Source: Lachnospiraceae bacterium | Lineage (GTDB): Bacteria > Bacillota > Clostridia > Lachnospirales > Lachnospiraceae | Length of the DNA stretch: 32,120 nt | Assembly (NCBI GenBank): GCA_016284355.1 | Contig: JAEEOQ010000096.1 | Span: forward strand, 1-32,120 | Direction: 5' to 3' | Part shown: piece by piece, positions 8,882 to 16,760 of the stretch | Numbering within the stretch: the first letter of the stretch is position 1 | Layout of the letters: each line of letters opens with the position of its first letter | Translations under genes and position numbers: made by a program | Notes under the pieces: generated by a model | Database searches by the model: none | What the model was told of the DNA's origin: nothing | Seen by the model: only the letters and a program-made list of their open reading frames with translations

Positions 8882-9575
8882 TTTTGTACCCCACTCCCCA
8901 GACTGTTTCTATGATACGAGCTCCGCCGATCTCGATCTTTTCTCTGATACGTCTGATATGTACCATAACAGTGTTATTTGCCTCGAAGGTTTTCTCGTTC
9001 CATACGCGCTCAAATATCTCATCTGTAGAAAAAACGTGGCCCGCATTTGAAACCATAAGATAAAGGATATCAAACTCAATAGGTGTAAGTTTGATCTCTT
9101 TGTCATAGCTTGTTACCATATGGGTATCTTTGCACATGGTAAGAGGGCCTGCAACTATCATTTTTGAGTTATCTGTATTTTCAAGTCCTGCGTTTGGGTT
9201 AAGCAATGTGTAGCGTCTTAGCTGCGACTTAACCCTGGCTGTAAGTTCAAGAGGATTAAAAGGCTTTGTAACATAATCGTCTGCGCCTTTTCCAAGGCCC
9301 ACTATCTTATCAAGGTCTGTACTTTTTGCACTAAGGATAATAATAGGTATCGGACTTTTTTCTCGTATTTTGTCACACATGGTAAGTCCGTTCATACCCG
9401 GCATCATAATATCAACCACTGCAAGTGATATATCCTTTTCTTTGCTTAAAATATTAAGGCCTGTAACAGCGTCATGTGCTGTAATTACCTGATATCCCTC
9501 GCTCTCAAGGTGTATCTGCACGAGCTCTGCTATTTCTTTATCATCATCAACAACAAGAATTTTTAATTTTGCCAC
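8871..9575 (-). CDS. OmpR/VanR-type response regulator
   Basis: 234 residues. Receiver domain 1-120 has the acidic pocket VVDDD (8-12), phosphoacceptor D55 in VVDIMMPGMNG, and K104 in KPF. The winged-helix DNA-binding domain (about 138-234) ends with the usual HIRRIREKIE and TVWGVGYKIE stretches of the OmpR family; overall it is most like VanR/RegX3-type regulators. Start is GTG at 9575 with AAGGAG eight bases upstream. It is the first gene of the long operon. A 6-N5-6 direct repeat (TTCTTA-type) lies upstream of its promoter and again upstream of the MacB-like operon at 27.9 kb, so it may control itself and that operon. Confidence 0.95.
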   Translation of the reverse strand: MAKLKILVVDDDKEIAELVQIHLESEGYQVITAHDAVTGLNILSKEKDISLAVVDIMMPGMNGLTMCDKIREKSPIPIIILSAKSTDLDKIVGLGKGADDYVTKPFNPLELTARVKSQLRRYTLLNPNAGLENTDNSKMIVAGPLTMCKDTHMVTSYDKEIKLTPIEFDILYLMVSNAGHVFSTDEIFERVWNEKTFEANNTVMVHIRRIREKIEIGGARIIETVWGVGYKIEK

Positions 9576-9622
9576 TTAAAAAACTCCTTTCGTAAACATA
9601 GCTTCACCTATGAAACTACGAT

Positions 9623-9651
9623 ATTATAGTAACATAAGTACACATAAAAAT
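9623..9651 (-). promoter_or_regulatory. Predicted promoter of the regulator/ABC/MoxR operon
   Basis: A perfect -10 box TATAAT occupies 9628-9623. At the 17-base distance the -35 region (9651-9646) reads ATTTTT, which is weak. A weak -35 with a regulator-type repeat just upstream fits a promoter that needs an activator. The GTG start of the response regulator lies 48 bases downstream of the -10 box. Confidence 0.55.
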
Positions 9652-9660
9652 CTTTACGAA

Positions 9661-9680
9661 TTCCTTAAGATTTTCTTACA
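9661..9680. promoter_or_regulatory. Candidate response-regulator binding box 1
   Basis: Plus strand 9664-9680 reads cttaagattttcttaca, identical over 17 bases to 27913-27929. Within it are two TTCTTA-like half-sites (TCCTTA then TTCTTA) spaced 11 bases start to start, the spacing expected for tandem OmpR-family subunits. It lies about 10 bases upstream of the weak -35 region of the response-regulator promoter. The site is inferred from recurrence and layout only. Confidence 0.5.
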
Positions 9681-9683
9681 CGG

Positions 9684-9720
9684 AAAAAGACGTAAAAGCA
9701 AATGCTTTCACGTCTTTTTT
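9684..9720 (-). terminator. Rho-independent terminator of the beta-glucosidase gene
   Basis: The arms at 9684-9699 and 9704-9719 form a stem of about 15 pairs with a G-U wobble around a four-base loop (aaat). On the minus strand it ends in TTTTT. It lies 27 bases past the beta-glucosidase stop. The A/T runs on both sides could let it act in both directions, but no plus-strand gene runs into it. Confidence 0.85.
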
Positions 9721-9746
9721 CTGTGTGTTTTATAACCGGATACTTA

Positions 9747-12593
9747 TCAGCGTGTTAATCTCATTATACCGGTAAGTACGCCCATAGCACAGCGCTGTAC
9801 ATCTCCCGGTGCGATCTTTCTGGTTCTGTCAAGTGTTCCTTTATATATAACCTTTTTGTTATCCTCTGAAAAACTTGCAACTTCTGTAGTTGCAGGAGTC
9901 TTAAACTTCTTAAAGTTCTCTCTGTCGCGGAAAAGCTCAAATATTGCGCCGGCCTCGGTATAAAGAACCTCACCATCCACATAAAGGACTCCGTCTTTGA
10001 CTTCGCAGGTATGCTCGCCCTTAAGCTCTGCTTCCATGGTGTCTTTTCCGTCTTTTGAAAGGGTAAATGAATTCCACTTGGCATTTGCAATAGGGAACGG
10101 ATGCTGCATCTCCATAACTACCTGGCCGCGATCGTCAAATTCAGGCTCTATAGTCTTAAGTGCAAGAAGTATGCTTAAAACCTTGTTGCTTCCGCCCGGC
10201 ATAATAAGGTCGTTACCTGCATGCATAGCCTTGTACGTATCGGCGCTTCCGCCGTTCCAGTCTGTCATGATAAGACCGTTAAAGCCCCACTCGCCTCTTG
10301 CAAGATCTGTGCAAAGGTCGTAGCTTTCTGCGGTGTAAACATCATTTATAAGGTTGTATGAAGTCATGATAGACTTTGGATCCCCTTCTTTAATTGCAAT
10401 CTCAAAAGGCTTAAGGTAGATCTCACGGAGAGCTCTCTCGCTGACTACCGAATTACTTCTGTGGCGCTCGGTCTCCTGGTTGTTGCAGGCATAGTGCTTA
10501 ATGCATGCGCCTGTCTCGTGGTAACACTGTATACCCTTAGTAAGCTCTGCTGTGCAGATTCCTGTAAGGAAAGGGTCTTCTGAGAAATACTCAAAGTTTC
10601 TTCCGCCAAGCGGATCTCTGTGGATATTCATACCCGGGCCAAGTAAAAGAGCAATGTTAAATGCCTTGCAGTCTTCTGCCATTCCGCAGCCCACTTCATA
10701 CCATAGCTTTCTGTCAAAGCTTTGTGCAAGAAGGCTTCCTACAGGCCAGGCGGTACAGAAGTGATACCCCATAACAGGCTCGCCCTGATCGTTCTTTGCT
10801 TCAAATATCTGTGTGATACGAACTCCTCCGGGGCCGTCTGCAAGTACGACAGAAGGGATTCCGTATTTTTCTTCAAGGATATGTGTGGTCTCACCCGCAG
10901 CACCCGGGCAGCTTTCAGAGTTTGCTCCGATGATCGGGTTTGCCTCATCCGCAACCCCCCATCCGCTTCCGCATACAAATGTAGCCAGTTCTTCAAGGCT
11001 CATCTGTGCCACAAGATCGCTAAGGTTTTTCTTTCCTGCTATAACATCAGAAAGCTTTACATCACAGGCATCAACGTATTTTACGTCTTCGTAATCCATA
11101 ACAGCCTTATAAGACTTATCTGTTGTATATGTAGTCACTCTGCCTTCGTGATATTTTGATCTTGAATCTTTTGTATCAATTTTTCCTGTAAATTCAACTA
11201 CAGGAGCATCTGCCCACTTTTCACAAAGACCTGCTTTTTCTGACTTTATGCAGTTAAGTTCTTCATTAAGCGGAACCTGTGCATATACTTTTTCTGTAAT
11301 TATCTCATTTGCAAATTTAAGTTTAAAAGCAGGATCAAGCCTAAGAGAAGAAGTACCTACAGCAATTCCGTATTCTCCTTCAAAAATGCGGTAGCAATGC
11401 TCAGCTTCGTCAAAGGAAGCAAGGGAGCGTAACGGGAGCGTAATGGTAAGTTCTTCTTCTTTCCCTGCCTCAAGAAGGCTTGTCTTTTCAAAGCCTTTAA
11501 GCTCCTTAACAGGCGTATCAAGCCCGTTCTTTTTATCTGCAGGTGCAAAGCTATAAACCTGAACAACCTCTTTACCTGCCACCTTGCCGGTGTTTTTAAC
11601 CTTAACACTTATAAGAGCGTTTTCTTCTTCAATCTTAACGCCGGTATAAGCCACATCAAAGGTTGTATAAGAAAGGCCGTAGCCAAATTCGTAAACGCAC
11701 TTTTTATTAAAGGAATCAAAATATCTGTATCCTACGTAAATACCTTCCGTATAGCGTTCCTTTAATGAATCGCCGTCATTGCCTGCAAATGTGGCAGAAG
11801 CCGGATAATCGCTGTAATCGGCTGCAAAGGTATCGGTAAGCTTTCCGCTTGGGTTTACCTTTCCTGTGATAACCATATAAAGGGCATCTCCGCCTTCCTG
11901 ACCTGCCTGTCCCATAAGAAGAACACTGTCAGGGTTAAGAGCGTTTATCTCTGCCATATCAACAGGGCTTCCCACATTTAATACGATAACAAGTTTTGCA
12001 AAATTCTTTCTTAAAAGTGCAATGTTTTCTTTCTCGCTTGCAGAAAGCTTATAATCTCCTGTTTCTTCGCCCTTTGCATTTTTACCTGTAAGGTGACGGT
12101 CTGCGCCCTCACCTGAGTTACGCGAAAGAATAAATACTGCTGTATCTGCCTTTGCTGCATCTGCCGCTACTTCTTCACCTGTAAGAAGCTCTTCCGGGCA
12201 TGCAAATACAGACATGTGATTTGTACCTTCTTCAACAGAAAGCCTGTCGTATCTTTCTCCGTTCTTTACACTAAGCTCAGGATTTACCACATTAAACCCA
12301 AGTCTTGTAAAGGAATCAAATATATTGATATGATATCTTTTTGACTGATTAACAGCTGCATCTCCGCCGCCTGAAAGTCCGCCGTTAAAAGGATCGCCGG
12401 AACCTGTGCCGCCTCTTACGGTTCTTGCGGCGCCAACGCCGTATAAGGCTATAGTCGCATCTTCTTTTAATGGAAGTACTTCTTTATCATTGCGAAGAAG
12501 TACCATACTCTCTGTGGCAGCCATGCGCGAAATTGCTGCGCCCTTTTTCTCTCTTTCAGAAATCGGGTATGTATCATGAGTGAATTTTTCCAT
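9747..12593 (-). CDS. GH3 beta-glucosidase with reversed domain order
   Basis: 948 residues, no signal peptide, so probably cytoplasmic. The GH3 C-terminal domain comes first (about 25-265, with VLLRNDKEVLPL and YGVGAARTVRGGTGSGD). An FnIII-like domain follows (about 335-415, GKEVVQVY to PVKELKGF). The catalytic GH3 N-terminal domain comes last (about 525-805). Substrate-site residues are seen in LADGPGGVR (584-592), GRNFEYFSEDP and KHYACNNQETER (699-710). The nucleophile is D778 in GLIMTDWNG. Residues 806-948 form a tail I cannot assign. This order matches beta-glucosidases of Ruminococcus albus and Butyrivibrio fibrisolvens. It likely hydrolyses beta-glucosides such as cellobiose imported into the cell. 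AAAGGAAG precedes the ATG; the gene stands alone with a terminator on each side. Confidence 0.93.
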   Translation of the reverse strand: MEKFTHDTYPISEREKKGAAISRMAATESMVLLRNDKEVLPLKEDATIALYGVGAARTVRGGTGSGDPFNGGLSGGGDAAVNQSKRYHINIFDSFTRLGFNVVNPELSVKNGERYDRLSVEEGTNHMSVFACPEELLTGEEVAADAAKADTAVFILSRNSGEGADRHLTGKNAKGEETGDYKLSASEKENIALLRKNFAKLVIVLNVGSPVDMAEINALNPDSVLLMGQAGQEGGDALYMVITGKVNPSGKLTDTFAADYSDYPASATFAGNDGDSLKERYTEGIYVGYRYFDSFNKKCVYEFGYGLSYTTFDVAYTGVKIEEENALISVKVKNTGKVAGKEVVQVYSFAPADKKNGLDTPVKELKGFEKTSLLEAGKEEELTITLPLRSLASFDEAEHCYRIFEGEYGIAVGTSSLRLDPAFKLKFANEIITEKVYAQVPLNEELNCIKSEKAGLCEKWADAPVVEFTGKIDTKDSRSKYHEGRVTTYTTDKSYKAVMDYEDVKYVDACDVKLSDVIAGKKNLSDLVAQMSLEELATFVCGSGWGVADEANPIIGANSESCPGAAGETTHILEEKYGIPSVVLADGPGGVRITQIFEAKNDQGEPVMGYHFCTAWPVGSLLAQSFDRKLWYEVGCGMAEDCKAFNIALLLGPGMNIHRDPLGGRNFEYFSEDPFLTGICTAELTKGIQCYHETGACIKHYACNNQETERHRSNSVVSERALREIYLKPFEIAIKEGDPKSIMTSYNLINDVYTAESYDLCTDLARGEWGFNGLIMTDWNGGSADTYKAMHAGNDLIMPGGSNKVLSILLALKTIEPEFDDRGQVVMEMQHPFPIANAKWNSFTLSKDGKDTMEAELKGEHTCEVKDGVLYVDGEVLYTEAGAIFELFRDRENFKKFKTPATTEVASFSEDNKKVIYKGTLDRTRKIAPGDVQRCAMGVLTGIMRLTR

Positions 12594-12656
12594 ACTTTTT
12601 TTCTTCCTTTCGATTTAGTAACATCACAATTTTACCAAGAAAGTCTGAAAAAAGCG

Positions 12657-12683
12657 ATGCCCTTTTTTTAATTTTTATGCCCT
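12657..12683. repeat. Paired ATGCCCT direct repeat upstream of the beta-glucosidase gene
   Basis: ATGCCCT occurs at 12657-12663 and 12677-12683, exactly 20 bases apart in an AT-rich tract, 64 bases or more upstream of the start codon. Two helical turns of spacing suit a dimeric regulator. A possible -10 box TAAAAT lies at 12634-12629 on the minus strand, so the repeat would sit around or just above -35. Functional meaning is unproven. Confidence 0.3.
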
Positions 12684-12699
12684 ATTTTTTTACTGGAGA

Positions 12700-12735
12700 C
12701 AAAAAAATTGGGGGCCCGTTAAAAACAGGACCCCT
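12700..12735 (-). terminator. Rho-independent terminator of the sensor unit
   Basis: On the minus strand GGGGTCC, a bulged T and GTT pair with AACGGGCCCC (12734-12711), followed after CAA by seven T (12707-12701). It lies just after the stop of the Cache-type sensor gene and closes the HAD/DUF1294/transglutaminase/sensor unit. Confidence 0.85.
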
Positions 12736-12748
12736 AAAAGCTTAATTA

Positions 12749-14158
12749 TCATTCACCTATATATCTGAAACCTACAACCGCGCAATGATCGGTGCCATGC
12801 TCTAAGATATGCACAAATTTGATCTTGATATACTCAGGCTTGTCCTCATCTCCGGCTCTGAATTTAACCACATGAGGAAGCCCTTTTGAAAGATCCTCCC
12901 AGACATTTTTAAATGAAGTCTGCTCTATAAGCATTTCTCTGTCTTCAGGCACTGCTTTTATCTTTGCGTATTCACGCATAACCGCATGGTAGTCTCCCAC
13001 AGTAGCCCAGGTTTCTTCAGGGATGGCAAAGGCTCTTCCTGCGCGATAAGTAATTATCTTACAGGTATCAAACTGAATATGGATAAGGGTGTCATAACCT
13101 TCCGCAAGAGCACCGAAAATAGCTTCTATCTCATCTTTTGCGGCTTCAAAAGACCTTCCTTGTTTAAGCTTTGTAAGTTCAAGGTATCTTTTTCGGTCTT
13201 CTAAGAGATGCTCCGACTCGACCCTTTTCCTGTTCTTAACCCAGGCAAGGAACATAGAAAGAAGTATGACTTCTCCAAGTCCCAAAAGGTACAAAAGGGA
13301 TCTGTACTGGCGTGTCTCTGCATATGCCGCCTTTTCAGGAACATATATTGCTACGATAAATTCCTTATATATAGTAGGCGCGTAGCTAAGGAACATATAC
13401 TGGTTACCTGCAAGGTTATTCAGAAACAGATATTCTCCGCTGCCGCCTTTTAACATCTTTGAAAGCTTAAGCCTTCCTCCGCCCTTTAGCTTGGCGCCGT
13501 CTATTGTCACATGATCTGTGGCATTAACGCTTTCAAAGTAATCATCTGCTATTACTTTACCGTCTCTTGTATCAAGCAGCTGTACATTTGACCTGTCGCC
13601 GTATATGTCAAGATCGGTAAAATCATCCATTTTGTTGCAATCATAAATAGCATATAAGATAAGTTCCATTTTACCATCTTTGTACACCGGCATATATTGC
13701 CTTATTATCACCTCTTCAGGATTAAGTCTGCTGGTATCTCTTCTTGAGAAACTCTCGCCTCTTTCAATATCAGCTTTCATGCTCTCAAAAGTAAGGTCGG
13801 ATTTTTCAATGGTCCCCTGCACAGTAACTATCCTGTTATCAGGAAAGATAGCACTGATCCTTGCAGTTCCTTTCTTTGGAAGGAAGGTATTAACCGATTT
13901 TATAAGCGCCTCATCATCGATCTTTTCGTGCTTTGAGATTGAATCTGCTATATTTTCAAGGGTCTCCTGATTATTTGAAAATGTAAGGCTGGCCTTTTGT
14001 GCGGCATACTTTGCCGCTTCATTAAGTCTGTCTACAGACACTTTTTCCATAAGTCCGTACACGACAAAATACATAAGAGCATATAACACTATTCCGATCG
14101 TAACTACTATGACAGTCACAATGTTAAGACTTACATGTCTGTTTCCTCTTTCATCCAT
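12749..14158 (-). CDS. Membrane sensor protein with Cache-like domain, no known output
   Basis: 469 residues. A membrane span at about 13-36 and another near 287-306 bracket an extracytoplasmic region of 250 residues. Its motifs (ISAIFPDNRIVTV near 101, RQYMPVYKDGKME near 153, and FLSYAPTIYKEFIVAIYVP near 256) have the look of a double-Cache ligand-binding domain. The cytoplasmic part (about 307-469) starts with a charged helix and ends in a globular domain. No GGDEF, EAL, kinase, HD or chemoreceptor motif is visible. In Lachnospiraceae such proteins are often linked to cyclic-di-GMP enzymes; here that half is missing. GGAG precedes the ATG, and the gene follows the transglutaminase-like gene by 44 bases. 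Confidence 0.7.
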   Translation of the reverse strand: MDERGNRHVSLNIVTVIVVTIGIVLYALMYFVVYGLMEKVSVDRLNEAAKYAAQKASLTFSNNQETLENIADSISKHEKIDDEALIKSVNTFLPKKGTARISAIFPDNRIVTVQGTIEKSDLTFESMKADIERGESFSRRDTSRLNPEEVIIRQYMPVYKDGKMELILYAIYDCNKMDDFTDLDIYGDRSNVQLLDTRDGKVIADDYFESVNATDHVTIDGAKLKGGGRLKLSKMLKGGSGEYLFLNNLAGNQYMFLSYAPTIYKEFIVAIYVPEKAAYAETRQYRSLLYLLGLGEVILLSMFLAWVKNRKRVESEHLLEDRKRYLELTKLKQGRSFEAAKDEIEAIFGALAEGYDTLIHIQFDTCKIITYRAGRAFAIPEETWATVGDYHAVMREYAKIKAVPEDREMLIEQTSFKNVWEDLSKGLPHVVKFRAGDEDKPEYIKIKFVHILEHGTDHCAVVGFRYIGE

Positions 14159-14202
14159 AAAAGAATCTCCTTTTTGCTGTTTTTCTAATGTATTTTGATC
14201 TT

Positions 14203-15522
14203 TTATCTGATTGAAAGATCCACGTACTTTGTGCTATATAACTCTCTGTCCCAAGGCCTGTGGTAGGCAGCTATGGTATTGTCGCTTACCGCAAAATATG
14301 TATGATCCACATACCATGCACCCTGATCCGGTACCGGATCATCCCAGGTCGCATCTATATACCTGTATTCTCCGTCAAGAAGAAGGTAATTCCAGGAATG
14401 AAAAACACCCTTGGAGTCTCCGTTATCAACCACACCTATTGAAGGGATACCAAGCTTTTTGGCAAACATATTTATCGAAGCCACATAGCCCATACATACG
14501 CAGCTTTGCTCCACAAGACAACCGTAGGCTGAATAGCAGGGATCTGAAGGATCTGATGTATGACCTTCATCGTAAATAGTATTTTTAACTATATAATCGT
14601 GAACTGCCCGCATTTTTTCGGTATCTGTGGTCATATCCGGAGTTATTATCTCTTCAAGTATCTCATCCGCTCTTTGGCTTGCAAGTTCGTATCTTTCGGA
14701 TAAATTATCCTTGCCTGACTCTTCAGTAGAAAAACTGCATGATCCGTTTCCGTATGTTACAAACCAGACTCCGTACCCGTACTCCGGATGCTGCATCAAA
14801 GCAAGTTCCGCATATTTTAAAAGGGCCATACTGCCGGTATAAATATATTTATCATCAAAATCCATCGATGAAAGAAGGTCAAGAGCAGCATTGTAAACAT
14901 CTTCAGGTGTAAAAGCCGGGATAACCTTTTGAAATTCGTCTCTTGCAAAATCTATTTGGTAAAGATATGCAGAGCCGTAAGAGGTAATGCTGTACCCAAA
15001 GCTTTCCGCAAGTATACCTTCAGAAAGCCCCACTGCTTTTATCTCTTCTTTAAGTTTGTCAAAATCATAATATTTTGTGGATGTAAAAGTAATGGAATTT
15101 GCCTTATTGTTTAAAACAGCAGAAAGCAATGCGCTGCTAAGCTTCGTAAGGCTGTTTAGCGAAGGCATCTTCCACTTAATTACTTCGCTTTTCTTGCTCT
15201 TTTCAGAGCCTTTTTTAGCCACTACATAATACTTTAACGCACCTGTGCCGTATGCGGTGAAATTTCGATCTATATAAGAAGTCTTTTTTATGGTCTTTAC
15301 TTTAGTATAAGAAGTCGTCCCGGGAGCCTTAAGGTAAATGGTATAGCTTTCCGCGCCCTTTACCTTTTTCCATGAAAGTTTCGGATAGAAGGTCTCTACC
15401 GTATCTACCGTAACATTGGGTGCTTTAAGACTCGATGCAGCGTACACTTTAGCGTTAGGCAGCATCGTAACAAGTAAAACAGCTACAAAAAGAACAGCAA
15501 TTTTCTTTCTTAGTCCTCTCAT
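14203..15522 (-). CDS. Secreted transglutaminase-like protein with FnIII domain
   Basis: 439 residues. A signal peptide (basic start, hydrophobic 8-22, cleavage probably after AKVYA near 28) directs export. Residues about 34-118 form a fibronectin type III-like domain. A mixed region follows, and the C-terminal part is a transglutaminase/protease-like core with the expected triad: C343 in SCVCMGY, H375 in GVFHSWNY and D390 in YRYIDATWDDP. Such proteins act outside the cell, as peptidases or cross-linking enzymes on wall or surface proteins; the substrate is unknown. GGAGGGG precedes the ATG. It lies between the DUF1294 gene (25-base gap) and the sensor gene. Confidence 0.88.
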   Translation of the reverse strand: MRGLRKKIAVLFVAVLLVTMLPNAKVYAASSLKAPNVTVDTVETFYPKLSWKKVKGAESYTIYLKAPGTTSYTKVKTIKKTSYIDRNFTAYGTGALKYYVVAKKGSEKSKKSEVIKWKMPSLNSLTKLSSALLSAVLNNKANSITFTSTKYYDFDKLKEEIKAVGLSEGILAESFGYSITSYGSAYLYQIDFARDEFQKVIPAFTPEDVYNAALDLLSSMDFDDKYIYTGSMALLKYAELALMQHPEYGYGVWFVTYGNGSCSFSTEESGKDNLSERYELASQRADEILEEIITPDMTTDTEKMRAVHDYIVKNTIYDEGHTSDPSDPCYSAYGCLVEQSCVCMGYVASINMFAKKLGIPSIGVVDNGDSKGVFHSWNYLLLDGEYRYIDATWDDPVPDQGAWYVDHTYFAVSDNTIAAYHRPWDRELYSTKYVDLSIR

Positions 15523-15547
15523 GTCAAACCCCTCCGTATTTACATTT

Positions 15548-15832
15548 TTAAAGCATCGGAACTATGACAAAACAAAGCAGTGCCACGTGTGTTATAAATA
15601 TCAGCGGCATGCCAAGTGCAAAATACCAGTGCTTTGTCTTGTGGCGGAAAATGTACATTCCCGCCCATGTTCCAAGGCTTCCTCCAAGTATGGAAACAAG
15701 GAAAAGAGTCTTTTCAGGGATCCTGTAGGCGCCTCTTTTCGCTCTTTCCTTATCAGCCTTCATTATAAAAACTCCTGCGGTATTCATTACCGCAAGGTAG
15801 ATCTGCAAAACTTCAGTTGCTCCTAATTTCAT
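15548..15832 (-). CDS. DUF1294 small membrane protein
   Basis: 94 residues with three hydrophobic segments. The middle part carries the family signature: RIPEKTLF followed by GGSLGTWAGMYIFRHKTKHW, typical of DUF1294. Function is unknown. The ribosome site is weak (AAGGG far upstream, GGAA close to the ATG). It sits 15 bases after the HAD gene and 25 bases before the transglutaminase-like gene, so it should be co-transcribed with both. Confidence 0.9.
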   Translation of the reverse strand: MKLGATEVLQIYLAVMNTAGVFIMKADKERAKRGAYRIPEKTLFLVSILGGSLGTWAGMYIFRHKTKHWYFALGMPLIFITHVALLCFVIVPML

Positions 15833-15847
15833 TTTCCAAAATATCCC

Positions 15848-16450
15848 TTATTTTAAATAATCATCCAAGAGACTCAGCAAAAATTCTTCGCTCTCTATAA
15901 CAACTCCGTCTATCCCTGCTGCCTTGGCGCCTTCAATGTTATCTATGCGATCATCAAAAAAGATGGTCTCAGCAGGGTCAAGGTTATATGTATTTAAAAG
16001 ATATTCATAAATATCTTTATTTGGCTTTGTAAGATGAATGGCGCCGGATACCACCACACCGTCCATATCTTTCATGCAGGTAACTCTTGCGGTGTGGCTC
16101 TCAAACATCTCCTGCGGGTAATTAGAAAGGATATAAAGGTTGTACCCTTTTTCTTTTTTAAGCCTTGAAACCCTATCCCAGACCTCCTGTCTTGAGACAG
16201 GCATCTTATCAAGGTTTGTAAGAAGATAGTGAATATTTTCCGCCTGCTCCGGGTATTTTTCAGACATAAACTTTTCAAACTCTTTTGTGTTATAAGTACC
16301 GTTATCGTAATAAACCCAGTTACCGTCTTTAAAAAACTTATCCCAAAACTCGTTAGTCTCTTCTTCGCTAAGCCCGTGGTCATACATTATCTGCATCCAT
16401 CTGTAGCTAAGAAGCACATCCCCCATATCAAAAACAAGATTCTTTATCAT
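15848..16450 (-). CDS. HAD-IA family phosphatase (YihX-like)
   Basis: 200 residues. Motif I is FDMGDVLLSY with nucleophile D8; the +2 position is glycine, as in YihX-type HAD enzymes that have DLGNV. Motif II is at ILSNYPQE (about 109-116), the motif III lysine in TKPNKDIYEYLL, and motif IV in IFFDDRIDN. The cap between motifs I and II is helical, as in subfamily IA. It likely dephosphorylates a small phosphorylated metabolite such as a sugar phosphate in the cytoplasm. It is first in the four-gene unit and has a good promoter 30 bases upstream. Confidence 0.88.
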   Translation of the reverse strand: MIKNLVFDMGDVLLSYRWMQIMYDHGLSEEETNEFWDKFFKDGNWVYYDNGTYNTKEFEKFMSEKYPEQAENIHYLLTNLDKMPVSRQEVWDRVSRLKKEKGYNLYILSNYPQEMFESHTARVTCMKDMDGVVVSGAIHLTKPNKDIYEYLLNTYNLDPAETIFFDDRIDNIEGAKAAGIDGVVIESEEFLLSLLDDYLK

Positions 16451-16479
16451 TCCGATCTTACCTTTCTGTTAGTGATTTA

Positions 16480-16508
16480 ATTATATAATTTTTTAGGGAA
16501 ACAGTAAA
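16480..16508 (-). promoter_or_regulatory. Promoter of the HAD phosphatase unit
   Basis: TTTACT (-35, 16508-16503), a 17-base spacer and a perfect TATAAT (-10, 16485-16480) lie just upstream of the HAD gene. The -35 box directly abuts the T-run of the terminator at 16509-16540, so the upstream unit ends and the next begins within a few bases. Confidence 0.7.
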
Positions 16509-16540
16509 GAAAAAAAGCAGTTACATAAAAATGTAACTGC
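16509..16540 (-). terminator. Strong Rho-independent terminator
   Basis: A perfect ten-pair stem, GCAGTTACAT at 16517-16526 against ATGTAACTGC at 16531-16540, with a four-base loop. On the minus strand it is followed by seven T. It would end either the pheST unit or a small RNA arising inside the preceding intergenic region. Confidence 0.92.
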
Positions 16541-16676
16541 CTATAAACAGAGGAGTGCCGGGGAGGCAGGGAACCTCTCCGGCTTGTAAATGAAAAAAAT
16601 AAAATCTATTCAAATTGGGGAAACTATCTAAATTATTTAATAAAGTTTCTGTATCAACTTTATGGCCTTATTATAT
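16541..16676 (-). ncRNA. Candidate small RNA with C-rich motifs
   Basis: The 470-base gap between the HAD and DUF genes contains a perfect TATAAT at 16675-16670 on the minus strand (-35 is poor). About 150 bases of folded, non-coding sequence follow, ending in the strong terminator at 16509-16540. On the minus strand there is an 8-pair hairpin (16649-16672, ATAAAGTT/AACTTTAT) and a GC-rich hairpin (GCCGGAGAGG/CCTCCCCGGC, 16567-16593 region) whose loop and 3' arm present TTCCCTGCCTCCCC. A second TTTCCCC lies at about 16616-16622. C-rich single-stranded motifs are used by Gram-positive small RNAs to pair with ribosome sites. It could equally be the 3' untranslated region of the pheST unit. No Rfam family is recognised. 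Confidence 0.4.
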
Positions 16677-16760
16677 AGGTCAATTGTGACCACCGAATGT
16701 TAAAAAAATGAACTTTCTGTTAACATTTCGAAAGAAGTACATAATTTTGCAGATTTTTTT

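Noticed and set aside
16590-16631. 14-codon plus-strand mini frame starting MKKIKS
   Set aside because: No ribosome site at a usable distance and all neighbouring genes are on the other strand; more likely part of the folded non-coding region.
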